Shown here piece after piece: positions 52,983-61,742 of a DNA stretch of 64,000 nt (position 1 is its first letter; every line of letters begins with the position of its first letter). The notes beneath the pieces are model-generated. The model was not told the origin of the DNA, ran no database searches, and was given only the letters and a program-made list of their open reading frames with translations. A program made the translations under genes and the position numbers. The DNA is taken from the NCBI GenBank assembly GCA_019359595.1, contig JAHHGZ010000043.1, forward strand, positions 1 to 64,000, read 5' to 3'. This stretch comes from Cyanomargarita calcarea GSE-NOS-MK-12-04C. Lineage in GTDB: Bacteria; Cyanobacteriota; Cyanobacteriia; Cyanobacteriales; Nostocaceae.

Positions 52983-53897
52983 TTATTGCGGTTGCAAAAG
53001 CAAGAATTGTTTCGGTGTAATACCAACGATCCGCTTAAAACATTTAGTCAAGTGACTTTGATCGCAAAATCCGACCCTGACAGCAACCTCTGCAATGCTG
53101 AGTTGACTATGCTGCAATAGACACTTCGCTTTCTCAATCCGACATTGCAATATATACTGGTGAGGTGTTACAGCCATACTCTGCTTAAATAAACGTAAAA
53201 AATGATACGGACTTATCTGAGCGATAGCTGCAAGGTCAATTAGCTTTACGTCTTGATGAAGATGTTCATTGATATACTCAGTAACCTTATGGAGCGTTGA
53301 TTTGGATAATCCATCCTCATAGTTCCCGAACTTAGGTTGCGTAGTGCAATAGTTCCGTAATAGGTGAATCGCTAGTGTCGTTTTGATACTATCAATTAGC
53401 AAGTAACCACCGATTTTGCCAGATTCTAATTCGTCTCTCAAGGTCGAGAAGATACCTTGGATGAATACATCTTGCTCACACATAAAATGTGGGATGAGTT
53501 CAATGCAATCGGGATCGACCAAATCTTGACCGACTTGTTTGAGGAGTGTAGGCTCAATGGCCAAAATCATAAACTGGGCTGAGGTATTCCAATTACAGCG
53601 ATGGGAAATACCTGCAGGAATAATAGCAATGTCTCCATTATTGCGCCTTTCTTTCCTTAACTTTCCATCTAGCCATCGTTCTCCTGATGAACACTTAAGT
53701 AATGGGGAAAAACCATAAGCAATGACGTGCATTGTGTGTTGATGTTCGGCTACGTCAAATTTAGGTTGTTGATGAAGTTCCAAATGGATACTGTCCCATC
53801 CCGAGCTTGAGAGGACAGCCGGTTTAGGCACAAACGGGTCTGATGCATTTTCTTGGCGGAAATCAAGCAGCTTGACCGTTTGCCCTTGCGTTGTCAT
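52983..53897 (-). CDS. AraC-family transcription regulator
   Basis: The 304-residue protein has a cupin-like N-terminal sensor domain (LELHQQPKFDVAEHQHTMHV; NGDIAIIPAGISHRCNW) and two C-terminal helix-turn-helix motifs (DVKLIDLAAIAQISPYHFLR; SIAEVAVRVGFCDQSHLTKC, then FKRIVGITPKQF), the AraC signature. The gene is immediately upstream of the dienelactone hydrolase and likely regulates it; the ligand is unknown. Confidence 0.92.
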   Translation of the reverse strand: MTTQGQTVKLLDFRQENASDPFVPKPAVLSSSGWDSIHLELHQQPKFDVAEHQHTMHVIAYGFSPLLKCSSGERWLDGKLRKERRNNGDIAIIPAGISHRCNWNTSAQFMILAIEPTLLKQVGQDLVDPDCIELIPHFMCEQDVFIQGIFSTLRDELESGKIGGYLLIDSIKTTLAIHLLRNYCTTQPKFGNYEDGLSKSTLHKVTEYINEHLHQDVKLIDLAAIAQISPYHFLRLFKQSMAVTPHQYILQCRIEKAKCLLQHSQLSIAEVAVRVGFCDQSHLTKCFKRIVGITPKQFLLLQPQ

Positions 53898-54027
53898 ATC
53901 AATGCGTCAACAGGTTGGGACTTCTTCTATTATGACTGTTTTTCGACACGGATAGGCGATCGCCTGCAAGTCTTCGATTTTGCCGTTAACTACATCTGGG
54001 CTACCAGCAACGCTTTAAATCAATTCC

Positions 54028-54120
54028 GCATCTTATCACTTTGCCACCCACGGCTTTGTTAACGATGCGACGAGCCCAGAGCTATCAGGTATCGTCCTTA
54101 TCAACACTGCGGAAATCAAC
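54028..54120 (+). pseudogene. CHAT-domain fragment
   Basis: The + strand reads SYHFATHGFVNDATSPELSG, then IVLINTAE, which is the catalytic-His block of CHAT peptidases (HFATHGFVN). Neither a start nor the Cys block (LSACET) is nearby. It lies between the AraC gene and an xisHI pair and is a leftover of a lost CHAT gene. Confidence 0.6.
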
Positions 54121-54132
54121 CTACCGCTCTAT

Positions 54133-54468
54133 TTAACCTACACTAAAATCCGTCAATTGACGCATCTTTGGAGTATGAAAACCAATCACAATATCATGCT
54201 TTGGCACTCCCATCTCAACCAACTCGCTAGCAATATCAACTTCCGTTGTATTTTGCTGAATCCAAATTTTCTCTCCTTTAATATCTAAATGGATCATACT
54301 CCCATAAACTCGCTTTTGATTATTCCAACCGACACTAATAATTTGATAATGGTTGCGCTCAACATCAAATATCTGTTCTACCTCAACCTCCCCATAACTG
54401 GGTTTATTCTGAGAATATTTAGTTAATATTTGCTTGACTTTTTCTCGATATTCCTCTAACTTATCCAT
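54133..54468 (-). CDS. xisI: XisI-family protein
   Basis: The 111-residue protein MDKLEEYREKVKQILTKYSQ ... HYQIISVGWNNQKRVYGSMI, IWIQQNTTEVDIASELVEMG, KHDIVIGFHTPKMRQL is a typical XisI. It overlaps xisH by 13 bp. It is the third xisI in this window. Confidence 0.92.
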   Translation of the reverse strand: MDKLEEYREKVKQILTKYSQNKPSYGEVEVEQIFDVERNHYQIISVGWNNQKRVYGSMIHLDIKGEKIWIQQNTTEVDIASELVEMGVPKHDIVIGFHTPKMRQLTDFSVG

Positions 54469-54869
54469 TCCACAATCTCCTCCTTCTCGACATCATATAT
54501 AATAATTTTAAGATGATTTTCACTTACAACTATTTGAGTAAAAGGTAAATTAAAAAAATCATTATAAATTGCCGATGGAACCGCTAAATATAAAATTCTC
54601 TCTGGGTCTTCGGAACGTAATGCCGTGCGATAATTAATAAATTGCCCCAATGCCATATGAAATTCAGAAATCTTTGAAGCACTAACAAAGTTTTTAATTT
54701 CAACTGCGATTTTCTCTGTACCTTTTTCTGCTGCTAAAAGTTTTTCAACTCCCAGATCGATCTGAATATCAACCCCACCACAACGAATACTTAACGGGTC
54801 ATCTGTAATCACCCACCCATCTTTTTCTAGTGCAGACCTAACGATATTATGAAATAAATCGCGTGCCAT
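54456..54869 (-). CDS. xisH: XisH-family protein
   Basis: The 137-residue protein MARDLFHNIVRSALEKDGWV ... GVDIQIDLGVEKLLAAEKGT, EKIAVEIKNFVSASKISEFH, MALGQFINYRTAL has the PD-(D/E)XK-like core (D...VEIK). It is the first gene of the pair. No fdxN-type element or recombinase gene is nearby. Confidence 0.92.
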   Translation of the reverse strand: MARDLFHNIVRSALEKDGWVITDDPLSIRCGGVDIQIDLGVEKLLAAEKGTEKIAVEIKNFVSASKISEFHMALGQFINYRTALRSEDPERILYLAVPSAIYNDFFNLPFTQIVVSENHLKIIIYDVEKEEIVEWIS

Positions 54870-55058
54870 ATCTTAAACAAATTCTGCACCCATAGTTTAA
54901 TCCTATTGTACCGATAATATCTAAGAAATTGTTAGTCAAACCGATTTCAGTGATGATGCAATAAATTATACTTCAGACAAAACCTAACTAAGCACTAATA
55001 TCTCCCGTCCGGTTTAGCGCTCTTTGATCCAATGATTTGTTGTGCCTATTGTACAACA

Positions 55059-55745
55059 TTATATAAGTGGTTTTACCAGTGCCCGAACACGCGCAGCATC
55101 TCCGATATTAACGAGTGGTGTTCCGTGTGCAAGTACAATCGCCGGGTCGCCATCTAGAGCATCAATTACCATCTGAGCCACAGTTTGCACATTAGTACAC
55201 AACAGCTTTGAGTACACGCGATTGACCTTAAGTCCGGGGGCACTCCTAGTTAGCCAAAACATTAGCTTGACTGCAAATGGACCCGGTACCGATGCACAGT
55301 TACTCACCAATTCATCAAGGTAAACAATTGCTCGTCCACCTCGACGAACAATCGCAATAGTTCCCCCCTTCTTTGTTCCTAAAACCTCTCGAAATTCGAC
55401 TGTCGATATAGAAGCTAAGTTTGACAAAGGAGCGAAGGACCGCAGTCCAAGGGCATTAAGTTGGCTCAATGCCGCAGTCGGAGCGTAGGATTGAGCATTA
55501 GTGTAGCGTGCTTGCCAGTCCGCTTGACCGAGGTCATGCCCGGAGTGCGGCGCTATAAGTGCAGTCACGCGACCCTTAAGATCGATCTGAGCAAAGTCAT
55601 CTTCAGACATCCCAGTCGGTGGGCTGATGATGGCTAAAGTTTGATCGTCGAGGAGAACAGCAAAAGCGTTTATTTCGCTGTAACCATTAACACCATACTC
55701 ATGTACCCACACATCCGTGCCTTCAATTACCTCTTGCCAAACCAT
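55059..55745 (-). CDS. Metallo-beta-lactamase-fold-like protein
   Basis: The 228-residue protein has strands typical of the MBL fold (INAFAVLLDDQTLAIISPPT; VTALIAPHSGHDLGQADWQA; RGGRAIVYLDELVSN; DPAIVLAHGTPL). The usual HxHxDH motif is reduced to HSGHDLG, with a later HG, so metal binding may be altered. It resembles DUF4336-like proteins. It lies 148 bp downstream of an alpha/beta hydrolase on the same strand and may share its transcript. Confidence 0.6.
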   Translation of the reverse strand: MVWQEVIEGTDVWVHEYGVNGYSEINAFAVLLDDQTLAIISPPTGMSEDDFAQIDLKGRVTALIAPHSGHDLGQADWQARYTNAQSYAPTAALSQLNALGLRSFAPLSNLASISTVEFREVLGTKKGGTIAIVRRGGRAIVYLDELVSNCASVPGPFAVKLMFWLTRSAPGLKVNRVYSKLLCTNVQTVAQMVIDALDGDPAIVLAHGTPLVNIGDAARVRALVKPLI

Positions 55746-55893
55746 AAATTTCTTCCCTCTAACTCAACACTAAACTGAGAGCGATTTGTCGGAATAGATT
55801 ATTGAGAATGTGCTGTCAAGTCGGAAATCTGACTGCGCTTTCATGTGACACCGGATAACAAAATAGGCGCGGCACTTTTGGCGAGCAAACTGA

Positions 55894-56760
55894 TTATCCC
55901 TGTATAAATGCTAGCAGATCGGCGTTTAGGCGCTCCTTGTGGGTAATAAAAAGTCCGTGCGGCGCATCTTCATAGACTTTGATCTGACTACCCGGTATCA
56001 ACTGCGCGGTTTTTCGCCCGGTGATGTCAATAGGTGCGTTTGTATCTGCATCCCCATGAACGATTAACGTCGGAATAGCCAATGCGTGAATGTCAGATCG
56101 AAAGTCAGTCTCGGAAAATGCACGCACCATATCGATTGTGGCTTTTGGCGAAGTTTGCAGCGCCAGCCCTACTCCCCATTGCATCATCTCAGGCGAAACA
56201 GAAATATTTGGCAGCCCTACACCGAAGAATGGTGCTGCACTGGCTGCTAGGTAGTGCGGACGATCCTGTTTTAGTGCGGCAACCATCTCATCGAAAACAC
56301 TTTTGTCTAACCCGTCCGGGTTATCGGTGGTCTTTAAAAGGAAAGGTGTGGTCGTGCTGACGAAAACCACTCGCTCAATGTGTTCGGCTCCCGCACGCGA
56401 TAGATAGCGGGCAATATCGCCACCCCCTGACGAGTAGCCTACCAGTGTAACTTTGTGCAGGTCGAGTTGCTCGATTAGTGCTGCCAGATCGTCGGCAAAT
56501 GTGTCGTAATCGTAGCCATAATCAGGCTGGCTTGAGTGACCGCAACCGCGTCGGTCATAAGCAATACAACGCAGACCAAAGCTAGTTAGATGGAGCATTT
56601 GATACTCCCACATCTCAGCACCTAAGCCCCAACCGTGGATGAAGACGACAGGCTTCCCCGTGCCCCAATCCTTATAGAACAAGCTCGTACCATCCTCAGT
56701 CTCGATAAATTCTCGAGTGTCGAATGATTTAGGTGTTGAGATATTCCTTGACTTAAGCAT
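55894..56760 (-). CDS. Alpha/beta hydrolase (haloperoxidase/esterase-like)
   Basis: ATG 56760 (MLKSRNISTPKSFDTREFIE) is preferred; the frame extends to 56844, but that part overlaps the divergent promoter region. The 288-residue product has TGKPVVFIHGWGLGAEMWEY (oxyanion hole), VGYSSGGGDIARYL (nucleophile Ser), a catalytic Asp region (LIVHGDADTNAP) and His in DAPHGLF. It groups with cofactor-free haloperoxidase-like hydrolases. The divergent XRE regulator 104 bp away probably controls it. Confidence 0.9.
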   Translation of the reverse strand: MLKSRNISTPKSFDTREFIETEDGTSLFYKDWGTGKPVVFIHGWGLGAEMWEYQMLHLTSFGLRCIAYDRRGCGHSSQPDYGYDYDTFADDLAALIEQLDLHKVTLVGYSSGGGDIARYLSRAGAEHIERVVFVSTTTPFLLKTTDNPDGLDKSVFDEMVAALKQDRPHYLAASAAPFFGVGLPNISVSPEMMQWGVGLALQTSPKATIDMVRAFSETDFRSDIHALAIPTLIVHGDADTNAPIDITGRKTAQLIPGSQIKVYEDAPHGLFITHKERLNADLLAFIQG

Positions 56761-56864
56761 AGTTTTTTCCCTCCAAGTTTCGATGATTCGATCCTGCCAA
56801 ACAGACATAATAAAAACAATTACCTCACAGGTAATAAAAGTCATCCCCCTACGACAATTTCACC

Positions 56865-57701
56865 ATGCAGCAACGCTCAAATGCTTCCAGTTCCAGCTTG
56901 ACTGATTCGTTTGCAACGCTCCTCAAACAATGGCGCAATCGAGCATCTTTGAGTCAGCTTGATTTAGCTCTCGCTAGTCAAGTGTCTCAGCGACATATCA
57001 GTTTTCTAGAATCGGGACGGGCAAAACCCAGCCGGGACATGGTTCTAAAATTGGCTACCGTCTTGGAAATTCCTCTGAGACAGCAAAATCTGATGTTGAC
57101 TGCATCTGGATTTTCCCCCATTCATGCAGAGACTGATCTGTCATCTCCTGAAATGACATCGATTCGCAGAGCAATAGATTTTATGCTGCGTCAGCAGGAA
57201 CCATATCCTGCAATTGTGATGGATCGCTACTGGAATTTGCTACTGACCAACGATGGAGCCACTCGATTCCTCAGCGCTTTCATTGATTTAGAGAGGTTAC
57301 AAGCAAATTTCTGCATTGATGGAAAAATCAATTTGATGCAAGTGATATTCCATTCCCAGGGGTTACGTCCGTTTATCGTCAACTGGGAGGAATTTGCTGG
57401 ACATTTGCTTCAACGAGTGCATCGAGAAGCGATCGCATCGGGGCTAAGTGAGCAGTCTACAGCGTTACTCAACGAACTGATGAGCTATCCCGGTGTTTCT
57501 GATATTTGGCAAACCTCAGATAAATCCACACAACACGCTTTGCTCCTCACCATTCATCTCAAGCGAAATCGGAAGGATTTCCAGTTTTTTTCGACCATCG
57601 TCACATTGGGCACTCCCTATGACATCACCCTCCAGGAACTTCGGATTGAATGTCTGTTCCCAGCTTCGGAAGTGACTGAGGAAAACTGGAAACATATATA
57701 A
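56865..57701 (+). CDS. XRE-family regulator with MmyB-like ligand-binding domain
   Basis: The 278-residue protein has an N-terminal helix-turn-helix (~18-75; QLDLALASQVSQRHISFLES, then GRAKPSRDMVLKLA) and the MmyB-type C-terminal domain (YPAIVMDRYWNLLLTNDGAT; VNWEEFAGHLLQRVHREA; FQFFSTIVTLGTPYDITLQE, then LRIECLFP). Such regulators often control a divergent oxidoreductase or hydrolase, matching the gene at 55894. The shared ~100-bp region should hold the operator. Confidence 0.93.
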   Translation: MQQRSNASSSSLTDSFATLLKQWRNRASLSQLDLALASQVSQRHISFLESGRAKPSRDMVLKLATVLEIPLRQQNLMLTASGFSPIHAETDLSSPEMTSIRRAIDFMLRQQEPYPAIVMDRYWNLLLTNDGATRFLSAFIDLERLQANFCIDGKINLMQVIFHSQGLRPFIVNWEEFAGHLLQRVHREAIASGLSEQSTALLNELMSYPGVSDIWQTSDKSTQHALLLTIHLKRNRKDFQFFSTIVTLGTPYDITLQELRIECLFPASEVTEENWKHI

Positions 57702-57733
57702 AGGTGGTGAAACTGTTGTCAGTTGCCAGGAAA

Positions 57734-57803
57734 CTACCAGGCATAAAAACAGATTCGACCGGGATACCACTTTTGGTCGTTAATAACTGAACTCGAACTC
57801 CGT
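57734..57803 (-). pseudogene. Transposase fragment (copy 1)
   Basis: The minus strand reads GVRVQLLTTKSGIPVESVFM, then PGS, a C-terminal-half motif of IS982-type transposases. A 70-bp block here is repeated at 59166-59235 with two mismatches. It lies just after the MmyB-type gene; nothing else is visible in the 57702-57973 gap. Confidence 0.55.
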
Positions 57804-57973
57804 TCATATGAGTTTTGCAAAGCAAGCACCAAGTTATCTAGCGCTTGAGCATATTCATCCTGTAATTCAAGAGACATAGTATTTTACGTGGTTTGCGTGT
57901 TATGTAGATTACAGAATTTTCCTGAAATTATATTAAGTTAAAAAAGGTGTACAGTTGGCATAACTCCAACAAC

Positions 57974-58465
57974 TCAGCGTCGTACAACCTCGATCAAAAA
58001 TCCCTCATCAGCAGATGGTGGTTGAAAGAAACTGGTCACATGACGGAAAACTTCTTCTGTATCAAATAGCGATCGCTCTGGATTGGTTTCCCGTCGCTTG
58101 GCAATTTGTTCTATGCAGGTTTTGTCATCTACCTCAAGGTATATTAACCGATGGGGAATGCCCTCAGTTAAAAATATATCCTTGAACCATGCTCTTTGAT
58201 TCCTTGTATTGGCTGGAAAATCCATGACTACGGAAACTCCAGAATTAAGTATCCTTCTGAGATGAGGTTTTAATAATGGTTTTAGCCGATTTGAATATTT
58301 CAAGTAATCATGGAAATTCGTTATTTCTTCGGGGTAAAGAGTTGATAACCAATCATCCTCAGACAAAAGGATTGCATTTAATTCTTGAGATATTTTACGG
58401 GATAAAGTTGATTTCCCTGCACCCATTTTTCCACAAAAGAATATCAAAGTTCCTTTCAAATTCAT
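57974..58465 (-). CDS. P-loop kinase-like ATPase (zeta/CPT-like)
   Basis: The 163-residue protein begins TLIFFCGKMGAGKSTLSRKI (Walker A GKMGAGKS) and has VVMDFPANTRNQRAWFKDIF, then HRLIYLEVDDKTCIEQIAKR. It belongs to the AAA_33-type small kinases that phosphorylate small molecules or sugars; relatives include chloramphenicol phosphotransferase and zeta toxins. Substrate unknown. It is flanked, together with the next GNAT gene, by the two transposase fragments. Confidence 0.82.
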   Translation of the reverse strand: MNLKGTLIFFCGKMGAGKSTLSRKISQELNAILLSEDDWLSTLYPEEITNFHDYLKYSNRLKPLLKPHLRRILNSGVSVVMDFPANTRNQRAWFKDIFLTEGIPHRLIYLEVDDKTCIEQIAKRRETNPERSLFDTEEVFRHVTSFFQPPSADEGFLIEVVRR

Positions 58466-58610
58466 TTGTTTTACCCTTGAATAGTTATTATTAATTAATT
58501 TTTACTGAGATACTCCAACTTTTGAATTGCTAATTTCCAACGGGAGCGATAAGCAAAGCTTAATAACGAATGAATAGATTTTACATCGTGGCGATGCTCT
58601 AATTTCGGCT

Positions 58611-59066
58611 TTAGCTTGCTTGTTTACTCCACTTCATCGGTGTCCCCCATATCCCTTTATAGAAGAAACTATTACCACTTTCCCTAAACCCAATTTTCTG
58701 GTAAAAACCTACCGCAGCCTCAGCAACATTAACAGTGACTTCATCAAAATTCTCAGCACATCTGCAAAAAAGTTCTCTACCAATTCCTCGACCAGAAAAT
58801 TCCCTGCGGACGAACAGCAACGACAAATGATTTCCCCTTTTGAAGGCTATAAAACCCACGATTATCCCATTCCACGTCGCAACTAGGGTTTTTTGTCCGC
58901 TCAAAATTCTGTCTTTTAATTCTTCTGGGTGACAAATTTTTAGCCATTCGGCTACACTTTCTGGTGTTCCATCGGTAAGTTCCCACAAGTTCGCAGAAGC
59001 CCACATACAACCACTGATTTGATGTTCGTCTCCTAGTTGGGGTGGTCTATAGATGATTGTGTTCAT
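58611..59066 (-). CDS. GNAT-family N-acetyltransferase
   Basis: The 151-residue protein carries LVATWNGIIVGFIAFKRGNH, LSLLFVRREFSGRGIGRELF (acetyl-CoA-binding RxxGxG), VTVNVAEAAVGFYQKIGFRE. This is a complete GNAT fold. The substrate is unknown. It lies 145 bp upstream of the P-loop kinase on the same strand. Confidence 0.9.
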   Translation of the reverse strand: MNTIIYRPPQLGDEHQISGCMWASANLWELTDGTPESVAEWLKICHPEELKDRILSGQKTLVATWNGIIVGFIAFKRGNHLSLLFVRREFSGRGIGRELFCRCAENFDEVTVNVAEAAVGFYQKIGFRESGNSFFYKGIWGTPMKWSKQAS

Positions 59067-59097
59067 GTGTGGTGATTATCTCGCAAATTTCCGATCG

Positions 59098-59235
59098 TTT
59101 GTTTAAACAAGCTACCAAATGGTAGATTTAAAGGCAAGGCATTGAGCGCACGTACATCGGAAGCGCTACCAGGCATAAAAACAAATTCGACCGGGATACC
59201 ACTTTTGGTCGTTAATAACTAAACTCGAACTCCGT
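59098..59235 (-). pseudogene. Transposase fragment (copy 2)
   Basis: The minus strand reads LLTTKSGIPVEFVFMPGSAS, then DVRALNALPLNLPFGSLFKQ. It continues further than copy 1 and has an in-frame stop where copy 1 reads RVQ. Flanking sequence to the beta-lactamase gene is AT-rich with a GAGGAG ribosome site at 59369. Confidence 0.6.
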
Positions 59236-59387
59236 AAAAATATCGTTTTTTCGATGCAATGTAACCTCTATGTTCTTTCGATTCAATTAAATAATTTCTT
59301 AGTAGAGTAATAGCTTGAAGGCATCCGCTGGTGTTTAGTGCTAGACTACCATAAGGTTATTACGAGGATGTGAGGAGATAAATAGTC

Positions 59388-60251
59388 ATGGTTTTACTTT
59401 CTCGTTTGTCGCATAAATTTTCTGGAATTAGCTTTGCGATATTTACGTGTTTTCCTATGACTGCTAATGCTCAAAACTTGCCAAATTCCAGCACTCCAGA
59501 TAATTTTCAAGCGTCCCAAACAACTTTAAATGTGTCTGCAAACAAGGTTGACTTTGGACGTGCTTTTAAAGAGCTTGGCCTTGAAGGGTCAATTTTAATT
59601 TACGATTCAAGTAATAATAAATTTTACGAACATAATGCTCCTCGAAACTCAAGGGCTTTCTTCCCCGCTTCCACATTCAAGATTTTTAATACACTGGTAG
59701 CATTAGAAACCGGAGTGATTCAGGATGATGTCACAGTTTTAACATGGGATGGCATCAAGCGAGAAGTTGATGCATGGAACCGAGATACAAATCTTCGCCA
59801 AGCTTTTAAAGATTCAACGGTTTGGTTTTATCAAGTATTAGCTCGGAAAGTTGGATATGAGCGAATGCAGAAGTTTATTAATCAAGCAGGTTATGGAAAT
59901 CGGCAAATTGGCACACCAGAAAAAATAGATCGATTCTGGCTAGAAGGTCCTTTGCAAATTACACCAAAGCAACAGATTGAGTTTTTACAAAAGCTTCATA
60001 ACGGGAAATTACCATTTTCCCAACAGAGTTTAAATTTGCTTAAAGATATTATGATTATTGAGAAAACTCCCAATTACACATTCCGAGGAAAGACAGGATG
60101 GATAAATAATCTGGGATGGTTTGTAGGATATTTAGAGCAGAATAATAAAGTCTATTTTTTTGCTACAAATATCGATATGCACTCGACCAAAGTTGCTGCT
60201 TCTCGAATTGAAATTACTCGTCGTTGTCTGAAAATGTTGGGATTACTTTGA
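59388..60251 (+). CDS. Class D (OXA-type) beta-lactamase
   Basis: The 287-residue protein has a signal peptide (ISFAIFTCFPMTANAQ) and all class D motifs: S95-T-F-K98 (PASTFKIFNTLVALE), S143-T-V (DSTVWFYQVLARKVGY), QAGYGNRQIG and K235-T-G-W. The active-site Ser acylates beta-lactams, and K98 is expected to be carboxylated. A GAGGAG site precedes the ATG. It is an intrinsic-looking cyanobacterial OXA relative; spectrum cannot be judged. No gene cassette or integron ends are visible. Confidence 0.95.
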   Translation: MVLLSRLSHKFSGISFAIFTCFPMTANAQNLPNSSTPDNFQASQTTLNVSANKVDFGRAFKELGLEGSILIYDSSNNKFYEHNAPRNSRAFFPASTFKIFNTLVALETGVIQDDVTVLTWDGIKREVDAWNRDTNLRQAFKDSTVWFYQVLARKVGYERMQKFINQAGYGNRQIGTPEKIDRFWLEGPLQITPKQQIEFLQKLHNGKLPFSQQSLNLLKDIMIIEKTPNYTFRGKTGWINNLGWFVGYLEQNNKVYFFATNIDMHSTKVAASRIEITRRCLKMLGLL

Positions 60252-60281
60252 AACAATTTAGCTCTATCGAAGGAGGCAAAT

Positions 60282-60350
60282 ATGGGATCAGATAGAAAAT
60301 CGAGGTCAATCGGAACACCAATATCAGAAATCGAAGACGTTGGGGAGTAA
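60282..60350 (+). CDS. Candidate 22-residue peptide
   Basis: A strong AGGAGG (60271-60276) precedes ATG 60282 by about 5 bp. The frame encodes MGSDRKSRSIGTPISEIEDV, then GE, and stops 15 bp before the DUF1772 gene. The good ribosome site and tight spacing suggest it is translated, perhaps to couple the next gene. No homologue was recognised; it may be the end of a decayed gene. Confidence 0.4.
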   Translation: MGSDRKSRSIGTPISEIEDVGE

Positions 60351-60365
60351 AAAATAGGGGATTTT

Positions 60366-60842
60366 ATGTTTGTATTGAAGCTTTTCGCGGTACTGGGTTG
60401 CGGGTTGATGGCTGGGGTTTTCTTTGCCTTCTCCACTTTTGTGATGAGTGCCCTTGCTCGACTCCAACCGACGCAGGGCATTACCGCTATGCAAGCCATT
60501 AATATCACAGTAATTAATCCGTTGTTCATGGTGGTTTTCTTGGGAACGGGTGCGGCTTGCATCCTTCTTTTAGTCTCCTCGCTGTCAAAGTGGTATCAAC
60601 CCGGTGCTGTCTATTTGTTGCTTGGTTGCCTGTTCTATCTTATCGGTACATTAGGTGTGACAATTGTGTTTAACGTACCGATGAATGAAGCACTGGCAAA
60701 GGTTGAGGCAAGTAGCAGCGACGGCGCAAGTCTATGGGCTAGTTACCTTACCAATTGGACGTTTTGGAACCACGTTCGGACAACAGCAGCACTTGCGGCA
60801 GCAGCATCGCTCACCATCGCCCTCGGTTCAGCATCTAGATGA
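60366..60842 (+). CDS. DUF1772 membrane protein
   Basis: The 158-residue protein has four membrane segments (LFAVLGCGLMAGVFFAFSTF; PLFMVVFLGTGAACILLLVS; VYLLLGCLFYLIGTLGVTIV; TTAALAAAASLTIALGS) and the DUF1772 pattern NVPMNEALAKV ... LWASYLTNWTFWNHVRT. The family includes anthrone oxygenase-like proteins in fungi; bacterial roles are unknown. Confidence 0.9.
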   Translation: MFVLKLFAVLGCGLMAGVFFAFSTFVMSALARLQPTQGITAMQAINITVINPLFMVVFLGTGAACILLLVSSLSKWYQPGAVYLLLGCLFYLIGTLGVTIVFNVPMNEALAKVEASSSDGASLWASYLTNWTFWNHVRTTAALAAAASLTIALGSASR

Positions 60843-60962
60843 CTTGATATATGCGATGCTTTAAAAGAGCCGCTACGCACGCGATCGCCGTTTAGTAGTT
60901 TTGCCAACTTTGTACTAGTAATTACTGCAAGCAAGTTAAATTTTGCTTTTTTTAATACATAT

Positions 60963-61715
60963 ATGGACTCTCGCATTCAGTCATACCTGCGTTTTGCAGC
61001 AAGCCAACAACGTGACACGGAGCAAATTGGACCGTTTCTTGCTACCTTTAATCGTCATAGCGCCAACCCATTTTTGAACTATGCCATCCCTGACGAAAAT
61101 GCTATTCCATCACTTACAGATATAAACGCACTAATTGCAGCCTACTCCAAGCGATCGCTTAAGCCCCGTTTAGAGTATGTTGCAACCCTCGCACCTGCTG
61201 TGGAGGAAGCGCTGACAGAAGCAGCTTTCACCGTTGAGGGACGTTTACCACTCATGACCTGCACTCCTGGTTCGGAACAATATCTTCCCATCCCTGAGGG
61301 TATCGAGTTAATTATGCCAGTTTCGGATGCTGAGATACTTGCTACTGTCACAGCGCAAAACGAGGCTTATGGAGAATTGGCACCAAGCCCGGAACAAGTC
61401 AAGAATCTTCGCAACAGCCTAACAGGAGGCCAAATTGCGGTACTAGCTCGTGTGGTAGCGACGGGTGAACCAACGGGGGCTGGAGTTTGCACTGTGCCAG
61501 GAAATCAAACAACAGAAATCGCTGGTATTGGCGTGCGTGTCCCTTTTCGCCGACGAGGCATAGCAGGAGCTTTAACATTTCGCTTACTGCAAGAGGCTTT
61601 TGAGGCGGGTGTTACAGTAGCATTTCTGATGGCAGCACATGAAGAAGAAGTACGAATTTACACTCGTGCTGGGTTTTCTCCGGTTGGCGAAATTTTGCAC
61701 ATTTCTCTTCTATGA
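60963..61715 (+). CDS. GNAT-family N-acetyltransferase, two-part
   Basis: The 250-residue protein has a divergent N-terminal half and a C-terminal GNAT domain: GIGVRVPFRRRGIAGALTFR holds the acetyl-CoA loop (RRRGIAG), then GVTVAFLMAAHEEEVRIYTR, AGFSPVGEILHIS. The long N-terminal region (LPIPEGIELIMPVSDAEILA) is typical of fused GNAT proteins. Substrate is unknown. Confidence 0.87.
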   Translation: MDSRIQSYLRFAASQQRDTEQIGPFLATFNRHSANPFLNYAIPDENAIPSLTDINALIAAYSKRSLKPRLEYVATLAPAVEEALTEAAFTVEGRLPLMTCTPGSEQYLPIPEGIELIMPVSDAEILATVTAQNEAYGELAPSPEQVKNLRNSLTGGQIAVLARVVATGEPTGAGVCTVPGNQTTEIAGIGVRVPFRRRGIAGALTFRLLQEAFEAGVTVAFLMAAHEEEVRIYTRAGFSPVGEILHISLL

Positions 61716-61742
61716 AACTTACTCAAACCTCGCTACTGTTTT

